Shown here in pieces: positions 58,776-64,000 of a stretch of 64,000 nt of DNA. How positions within the stretch are numbered: the stretch's first letter is position 1; each line of letters starts with the position of its first letter. The position numbers and the translations under genes are program-made. The notes below the pieces were generated by a model that worked only from the letters and a program-made list of their open reading frames with translations, searched no databases and had not been told where the DNA came from. The stretch comes from Prado023 sp963736425 (GTDB taxonomy: Bacteria; Actinomycetota; Actinomycetes; S36-B12; CAIYMF01), in the NCBI GenBank assembly GCA_963736425.1, contig CAVTOX010000014.1, positions 1-64,000 of the forward strand, given 5' to 3'.

Positions 58776-60230
58776 TCAGGCGAAGATCGGGCCGATGCCC
58801 GGGTGGCGGCGCACCAGCCGGTCACGCATGGCTGCCAGGCGCAGCGGCGGGGAGGCTGGGTCGGGATCGATCGACGTGGACCCGGGCGTCGTGCCCGACG
58901 GTGCTGGGGCGCCGAACCGGGTGTCGAGCAGCATGCGCCGTCCCCAGGCCAGGACCGCCTCGTACTGGGTGGCATCCGTGAGCGCCCCGCCCCAGTCGGG
59001 CCGGCCGAAGACGATGTCGCCGCCGATCATCACGAGCTCGACATCCGCCGGGTACGCGGCGACCACGCTGTCGTAGGGATCCTCAGCCCGGCGGGCCAGG
59101 ACCACCAGGTCGGCTGGGGCGCCGGGGCGAAGCGACCCCAGCCGGTCGGCGAAGCCGGCGATCGTTGCAGCACCCGAGGTCATCCAGCCCACCAGCTCGG
59201 CCGAGGGCCGCGCAGCGCCCTGCTCGGCCAGCGATCGGGCAGCGACCTTCACCTCGTGCAGCAGGCTCTGGCTGCCCGAGGGGAGCCAGTCGGCGCCGAG
59301 GGCGACATCCACCCCGGCTGCCAAGGCAGCTGCCAGGTCGGTCGTCTGGCCGTACAGCCGCAGGTTCGACTGCGGTGACCAGACAAGGCTGGCGCCGGCG
59401 GCGGCCATCTGGTCGAAGTGCCCCCTGCCCAGGGCCATGCCATGGATGACAACGGTGGCGGGCCCCAGCAGGCCCGATGCGGCGAAGTCCTCGAACTCCC
59501 GCACCGAGGGGGCGTGCGAGGGCAGACCCTCGGCCAGGTGCACGTAGTGTGCGCGGATCCGGCCCGAGTCGATCCCTGTCCTGAGGCCTGCGATGTCGGC
59601 GTCGTCCAACCTTCCGAAGTCGATGGTGCTGCGCGCCACCTGCTCACCGAACACGTACAGGTCGACGTTGCGGACCAGCGCCTCGTGCGCCTTGGGGTAG
59701 TGCTTGGAGGCACCCTGGATCGCGGTCACCCCGCCCACAGCTGCGCGGGTCTCGGCGTACCGGGCCATCGTGGCCTTGAGGCTGGGGGAGGTGCCGTCCT
59801 TCGTGAGCAGTGCCCATGGCTCCTTGACCAGGGCTGCGTAGGCCGGGCTGTCACGCCACTGCATGCGGTTCGTGTAGAGCCGCGGCGGCTCCCACGCGGG
59901 GAACACGTTGTACTCGGGATGGCCGTGCAGGTCGATGAGGCCGGGGAGGATCACCCCGTCGGTCTGGATCGCCTGGACCCCCGAGGGTCGGGTCGATCGC
60001 ACCTCGACGATCGTGGATCCCTCGACGACGACCCAGCCGCGGGCCACGGTCCCGGTAGGCGTGATCACGGTCCCGCCGAGCGCGTACGGCTCGGGAGGCA
60101 CGGCCATCGTCCAGCCCGCTGGATGGGCCGGTGCGTCGGAGGCCGCTGGCGGCCGTGTGGCCCGCGCAGGTCGGGGAGGCGAGTTGAGGCCCTGCCTGTA
60201 GGCGACGTCGAATGGGTGCTCGCCGGTCAT
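58776..60230 (-). CDS. Amidohydrolase-family protein
   Basis: This 484-residue metal-dependent hydrolase has the HxH motif (LPGLIDLHGHPEYN), later His (AHYVHLAEG, VIHGMALGRGH) and the catalytic Asp (ALGADWLPSG), with GAPADLVVLARRAEDP in the flanking beta domain. GAGGAGG precedes the ATG at 60230. The family includes imidazolonepropionase, cytosine deaminase and related enzymes; the substrate cannot be named. It is convergent with the hemopexin-like gene. Confidence 0.87.
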   Translation of the reverse strand: MTGEHPFDVAYRQGLNSPPRPARATRPPAASDAPAHPAGWTMAVPPEPYALGGTVITPTGTVARGWVVVEGSTIVEVRSTRPSGVQAIQTDGVILPGLIDLHGHPEYNVFPAWEPPRLYTNRMQWRDSPAYAALVKEPWALLTKDGTSPSLKATMARYAETRAAVGGVTAIQGASKHYPKAHEALVRNVDLYVFGEQVARSTIDFGRLDDADIAGLRTGIDSGRIRAHYVHLAEGLPSHAPSVREFEDFAASGLLGPATVVIHGMALGRGHFDQMAAAGASLVWSPQSNLRLYGQTTDLAAALAAGVDVALGADWLPSGSQSLLHEVKVAARSLAEQGAARPSAELVGWMTSGAATIAGFADRLGSLRPGAPADLVVLARRAEDPYDSVVAAYPADVELVMIGGDIVFGRPDWGGALTDATQYEAVLAWGRRMLLDTRFGAPAPSGTTPGSTSIDPDPASPPLRLAAMRDRLVRRHPGIGPIFA

Positions 60231-60365
60231 GCCACCTCCTCAGGGCGGGGCCGCTCCCGAGCTGCGCAGGTGGCAGCGGTCGCGGCGATCTCCAGCCTGT
60301 GTCACCAGTGTCCTCACCGGCGCCCCGGGGAGTCCTGCTGGCGCGCGGACGTGTTCAGGGCAGCG

Positions 60366-62447
60366 ATGTGGCGGGCGGTCAGCCGCGAACTGGTCGACAA
60401 TCGCCTCGTGGCCAACCGCTTGGGTGATGCGCTCTCCCCGTACCTGCGCCAGCACGCCGACAACCCGGTCGACTGGTGGCCGTGGTGCGACGAGGCGTTC
60501 GCCGAGGCGCGTCGGCGGGACGTGCCCGTGCTGCTGTCCGTCGGGTACGCCGCCTGCCACTGGTGCCACGTGATGGCCCACGAGTCGTTCGAGGACGCGA
60601 GCACAGCCGCGCTGATGAACGAGTGCTACGTGAGCATCAAGGTGGACCGCGAGGAACGCCCCGACATCGATGCGGTCTACATGGAGGCCACGCAGGCGCT
60701 GACCGGTCGGGGTGGGTGGCCGATGACGGTCTTCCTCGACCACGACGGGCGGGCCTTCCTCGCCGGCACCTACTTCCCCCCGGTGGCCCACGGTGGGATG
60801 CCGTCGTTCCCCGACCTGCTTCGCGGTGTGGATCGGACCTGGCGTGAGGACCGTGCGCGCGTCACCGGGGCGGCCCAGCAGATCCACGACGTTCTCGCCC
60901 GCCCTCTTCCCGCCCCCGGCAGGCCGGGCCGGGAGCCGACCCTGCGCGAGGTGGTAGCGGCGGTGGCTGCCCTGGCTGCCCAGTTCGACCCTGCTGGCGG
61001 CGGGTTCGGGGGAGCACCGAAGTTCCCGCCCTCGATGGTGCTGGAGTTCCTGCTCCGGGTGGACGCGCTGAGCCGTTCCGAGGGCCGGCCGGACGAACGG
61101 GCGTTGACAATGGCCGAACGCACGATGCGGGCGATGGCCCGCGGCGGCATGTACGACCAGCTCGCTGGCGGGTTCGCGCGCTACAGCGTGGATGCCGACT
61201 GGGTGGTGCCGCACTTCGAGAAGATGCTCTACGACAACGCCCTGCTCCTTCGGGTGTACCTGCACTGGTGGCGGGCGACGGGCGACCCGCTGGCCCGTCG
61301 GATCGCAACACAGACCGCAGGGTTCCTGATGGACGACCTGCGTACCTCCGAGGGAGGGTTCGCCTCCGCCCTCGACGCGGACAGCGAGGGTCGCGAGGGC
61401 GCCTGCTACGTCTGGACCCAACGACAACTGGTGGAGGTGCTCGGCCCGGAGGACGGAGCCTGGGTGGCGGACCTGTGCCAGGTCACTCGGGGCGGAACCT
61501 TCGAGCGGGGCGCGTCGGTGCTCCAGCTCCGGTCAGATCCCGACGACCCGAACCGCTGGGGCTCGGCCCGCTCCGCGTTGCTCGCCGCCCGCCGCCTCCG
61601 GGAGCAGCCGGCCCGCGACGACAAGGTCGTGACGGCGTGGAACGGCCTGGCGGTCGCGGCGTTGGCCGAGGCGGGCGCCCTGCTCGACGAGCCCGAGTGG
61701 ACAGCTGCTGCCGTCGCGTGCGCCGACCTGCTCGTCGGCTCCCACTGGGATCCCGGGACCCGACGCCTGGCACGGGTCTCGCTCGACGGCCGGGTCAGCC
61801 CCGACGCCGCAGGGGTCCTGGAGGACTATGCCGACCTCGCCGAGGGGCTCCTCGCGCTCTACCAGGTGACCGGCGACGAGCGCTGGTTCGTCACTGCGCA
61901 GGACATGCTCGACGTCGTCCTCGAGCGGTTCGGTGACGGCGAGGGCGGCTTCTTCGACACGGCCGTCGATGCTCCCCGCCTTGTGCGCCGACCGCGCGAC
62001 CCCAGCGACGGGGTCACCCCCTCGGGTGCGTCTGCGGCTGCCCACGCGCTGCTCTGCCTGGGTGCTCTCACCGGCGACACCCGCTACCTCGCCGCCGCCG
62101 ATTCCGCGCTGGCCACGCTGATGCCCCTGGCGCTCAGCTCCCCCCGGTTCTCCGGATGGACATGGTCGACGATCACCGCGCGGCTGGCCGGCCCGATCCA
62201 GGTGGCCATCGTCCTACCGCCCGGAACGGGCACATCGGAGCTGCACCGCGTGGCGCTGTCCTCGACCTCGCCGGGGCTCGTCGTCGCGGTGGGGGAGCAG
62301 GGGCGCGCGACAGTGCCGCTGCTCTCGGAGCGCCCGGCGCTCAGGGGACAGCCGACGGCCTACCCGTGTCGTGGGTTCGTGTGCGAGCTGCCTCTCACGC
62401 GTGCCGATGACCTTCGGACGGCTCTGGGTCCAGCTCCTCGGGGCTGA
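60366..62447 (+). CDS. Thioredoxin-domain (DUF255/YyaL) protein
   Basis: This 693-residue protein has an N-terminal thioredoxin-like domain (DNPVDWWPWCDEAF, GYAACHWCHVMAHESFED with CxxC) followed by an alpha/alpha-toroid region (GGMYDQLAGGFARYSVDADWVVPHFEKMLYDNALL). The architecture is that of the conserved YyaL/spermatogenesis-associated protein 20 family, often annotated as a possible epimerase or cellobiose-like enzyme; the role is unsettled. The ATG at 60366 or the GTG at 60408 (VANRLGDALSPYL) may be the true start. Confidence 0.88.
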   Translation: MWRAVSRELVDNRLVANRLGDALSPYLRQHADNPVDWWPWCDEAFAEARRRDVPVLLSVGYAACHWCHVMAHESFEDASTAALMNECYVSIKVDREERPDIDAVYMEATQALTGRGGWPMTVFLDHDGRAFLAGTYFPPVAHGGMPSFPDLLRGVDRTWREDRARVTGAAQQIHDVLARPLPAPGRPGREPTLREVVAAVAALAAQFDPAGGGFGGAPKFPPSMVLEFLLRVDALSRSEGRPDERALTMAERTMRAMARGGMYDQLAGGFARYSVDADWVVPHFEKMLYDNALLLRVYLHWWRATGDPLARRIATQTAGFLMDDLRTSEGGFASALDADSEGREGACYVWTQRQLVEVLGPEDGAWVADLCQVTRGGTFERGASVLQLRSDPDDPNRWGSARSALLAARRLREQPARDDKVVTAWNGLAVAALAEAGALLDEPEWTAAAVACADLLVGSHWDPGTRRLARVSLDGRVSPDAAGVLEDYADLAEGLLALYQVTGDERWFVTAQDMLDVVLERFGDGEGGFFDTAVDAPRLVRRPRDPSDGVTPSGASAAAHALLCLGALTGDTRYLAAADSALATLMPLALSSPRFSGWTWSTITARLAGPIQVAIVLPPGTGTSELHRVALSSTSPGLVVAVGEQGRATVPLLSERPALRGQPTAYPCRGFVCELPLTRADDLRTALGPAPRG

Positions 62448-62588
62448 GGGATCCGCCAGCGCAGGTGGAAGCCTCCACTTTACGCGGACCTGACATTGGC
62501 CTCCCCGACGGTTCACATCCGCTGTGCTGGACTGTGCCCAGCGGACGCGGGGACGACTCCTGCGCCGGATCGGCAGGAGGCGTCATCG

Positions 62589-63443
62589 GTGTTCGCAGTT
62601 GCAGGCAGGGTGCTCAGCGAGGGGTCCGGCGAAGGGTCGGGGGGACCGTTCGACTTGATCAACGGGATCCCGGTGCACCCCCTGGTCGTGCACGCGGCCG
62701 TCGTGCTCGTCCCCCTGACAGCGCTGGGGTTGATCGTGATGGCGATCTGGCCGCGGTTCTCCGCCCGGTACGGGTGGTTGGTGGTGGCGTCGGGGGTCAT
62801 TGCAACGGTCTCAAGCTTCGCGGCCAAGGAGTCCGGGGAGGTCCTGGAGGGCCGTGTCGGGGAGCCGGGCTACGACCATGCCGAGCTCGGTGACCTGATG
62901 CCGATCTTCGCCGCAGTCCTGCTCGTCGCGGTGGTGGTGCTGTGGCTCATCGATCGCAGCGCACCGGCAGAGGGCCCAGCGCCCCGACGCGGCCTGCGGA
63001 TCACCGTTGCCGTGGTCGGAGTCGTGATTGCGCTGGGCAACCTGTTCTGGGTGTACCGGGTCGGGGACTCGGGCGCCAAGTCCGTGTGGTCCGGCGAGGT
63101 CACGGCCGCTGCCTCCCAGGGCGATTCAGGCGACGGGGATCAGGACTCCGATGGCGACGAGGCTGGTGCGCCGGCCACTGCGACCAGCACCACCACCGCG
63201 GCGGCGTCGACGACCATCGCCGTGGCCGACCTGGCCGCCCACAGCACGCAGGCCGATTGCTGGGTCGCCGTCGACGGCAACGTCTACGACCTCACGGCGT
63301 TCGTGGACCAGCACCCCGGCGGATCCGAGAAGATCATCGAGCTCTGCGGGACGGACGGCAGCTCGGCATTCCGAGGGGAGCACGGCACCCAGCAGAAGCC
63401 GGCGGAGGTGCTTGCAGGAGCGGAGATCGGCGTCGTGGGCTGA
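62589..63443 (+). CDS. DUF2231 membrane protein fused to cytochrome b5-like domain
   Basis: This 284-residue protein joins a four-helix DUF2231 membrane module (LINGIPVHPLVVHAAVVLVPLTALGLIVMAIW onward, to about residue 165) through a Thr/Ala/Asp-rich linker to a C-terminal cytochrome b5-like haem domain (VAVDGNVYDLTAFVDQHPGGSEKIIELCGTDGSSAF, with HPGG carrying one haem ligand His). The second His is probably FRGEHGTQ. It should hold haem near the membrane, presumably on the outer face. The start is uncertain: GTG at 62589 is more natural than TTG at 62496. Confidence 0.8.
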   Translation: MFAVAGRVLSEGSGEGSGGPFDLINGIPVHPLVVHAAVVLVPLTALGLIVMAIWPRFSARYGWLVVASGVIATVSSFAAKESGEVLEGRVGEPGYDHAELGDLMPIFAAVLLVAVVVLWLIDRSAPAEGPAPRRGLRITVAVVGVVIALGNLFWVYRVGDSGAKSVWSGEVTAAASQGDSGDGDQDSDGDEAGAPATATSTTTAAASTTIAVADLAAHSTQADCWVAVDGNVYDLTAFVDQHPGGSEKIIELCGTDGSSAFRGEHGTQQKPAEVLAGAEIGVVG

Positions 63444-63468
63444 GCCGCAATCGTGCCTGCACGGGGCC

Positions 63469-64000
63469 TCAGGCCTCGTCCTCCAGGGCCTCGAGCGACT
63501 CCACCCGGGTCCGTGCGCGCGAGGTTGCTGACTGCAGGGGCGGGATGCACACCGCGGTCAGGGTGAGGGTCGCAAGGCAGGCCAGGACCAGGGCTGCGGC
63601 GATGCCGAGGGCGTCGCTGAGCCCGCCTGCCAGGGCGGACCCGAGGGCGATGGCACCCACCGCGAGGGTGTCGTAGATCCCGAACACGCGGGCTGTGACG
63701 GCCCCGGGAGTCAGCCGCTGGATCAGGGTCACTGCCACGATCTCGGCGATGACGGTCAGCATTCCTGCGAGGAAGACCATGGGGACCGCAGCCGCGAGGT
63801 TTGGGGCGATCGCAGCGCCAGCAGCTACGGCGACGAACAGCGACAGGGTCACGACGAGCACCCGGGGCTCCCGACCCGCGCCAGCCAGCCTCGGGGTGAC
63901 GAGCATGCTGGCGAGGGCGCCCAGGGCGAAGGCGGTGTTGAGCCAGCCGACTCCCCGTTCCCCGGCGTCGAACGTGCGCTCGCCGAGCAGGACGATCGCG
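63469..64000 (-). CDS. MFS transporter (5' part outside the window)
   Basis: The frame is open to the right edge of the window, so only the C-terminal part is seen (about 177 codons). It has repeated membrane helices (VLVVTLSLFVAVAAGAAIAP, AAVPMVFLAGMLTVIAEIVAVTLIQRL, GIYDTLAVGAIALGSALAGGLSDALG, ALVLACLATLTLTAVCIPPL) in the order of the last half of a major-facilitator transporter. The substrate is unknown. Confidence 0.8.
   Translation of the reverse strand, partial: AIVLLGERTFDAGERGVGWLNTAFALGALASMLVTPRLAGAGREPRVLVVTLSLFVAVAAGAAIAPNLAAAVPMVFLAGMLTVIAEIVAVTLIQRLTPGAVTARVFGIYDTLAVGAIALGSALAGGLSDALGIAAALVLACLATLTLTAVCIPPLQSATSRARTRVESLEALEDEA

Noticed and set aside
59418..60365. A 316-residue extension before the thioredoxin-domain protein
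   Set aside because: It is the antisense of the amidohydrolase gene.
1..64000. CRISPR arrays, insertion sequences, prophage genes, plasmid origins
   Set aside because: No regularly spaced repeats, transposase, integrase or phage structural genes were seen on either strand.

Overview
The window is GC-rich and reads as the chromosome of an actinomycete. It carries DUF3145 and DUF3052 proteins, a homodimeric AceE, a 13E12-type DUF222/HNH protein behind a Gram-positive SOS box, and an RNase H/acid phosphatase fusion of the Rv2228c type. No genus can be assigned from the sequence alone. Two tRNAs (Met-CAT, Val-TAC) and the RNase P RNA are present. There is no CRISPR array, insertion sequence or prophage.

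Layout. 1-2.9 kb: a lipoprotein hydrolase, an orphan MerB-like protein and a HExxH protein. 3.1-14.7 kb: a pentose/galactofuranose-type sugar locus with a LacI regulator, L-arabinose isomerase (araA), a 59-residue protein, a lipoprotein sugar-binding protein, an interrupted ABC ATPase, an interrupted permease, an intact permease, a second intact ATPase, a second LacI regulator and a convergent aldose 1-epimerase. A shared operator (ATGTTA-N4-TAACAT) lies over the promoters of araA and of the binding protein. 14.7-25.8 kb: an accessory region with aldo/keto reductase debris, two PadR plus membrane-protein pairs, a promoter holding a perfect palindrome, an AAC(2')-like acetyltransferase, other GNATs, a penicillin-binding-like serine hydrolase, a truncated Nudix gene, a peptidase E, and a toxin-antitoxin pair next to tRNA-Met with a 15-bp copy of the tRNA end. 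25.9-42.4 kb: housekeeping genes, including a CPBP protease, a dimethylglycine-oxidase-like flavoprotein, DUF3145, aceE, DUF3052, a peroxiredoxin, tRNA-Val, the coupled nif3/zinc-ribbon/RNase H operon, PPK2 and rnpB. 42.5-53.9 kb: the SOS-controlled HNH gene, a PLD-helicase-DUF3427 protein and assorted enzymes. 54-58.8 kb: a block of unknown genes centred on a 765-residue protein with a four-repeat hemopexin domain between lipid-binding-like regions. 58.8-64 kb: an amidohydrolase, a YyaL-type protein, a DUF2231-cytochrome b5 fusion and a partial MFS gene.

A recurrent oddity is single-base indels inside otherwise well-conserved genes (ABC ATPase, permease, double-GNAT protein, peroxiredoxin, Nudix, a small gene at 51.4 kb). 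In several places, removing or adding one base restores family-typical protein. The pattern fits unpolished consensus sequence at least as well as real gene decay, so 'broken' calls here are provisional.

The most interesting loci are the hemopexin/TULIP-like block (54-58.8 kb), the SOS-box HNH gene beside the PLD helicase (42.5-47.3 kb), and the sugar regulon with two ATPases and a shared operator.
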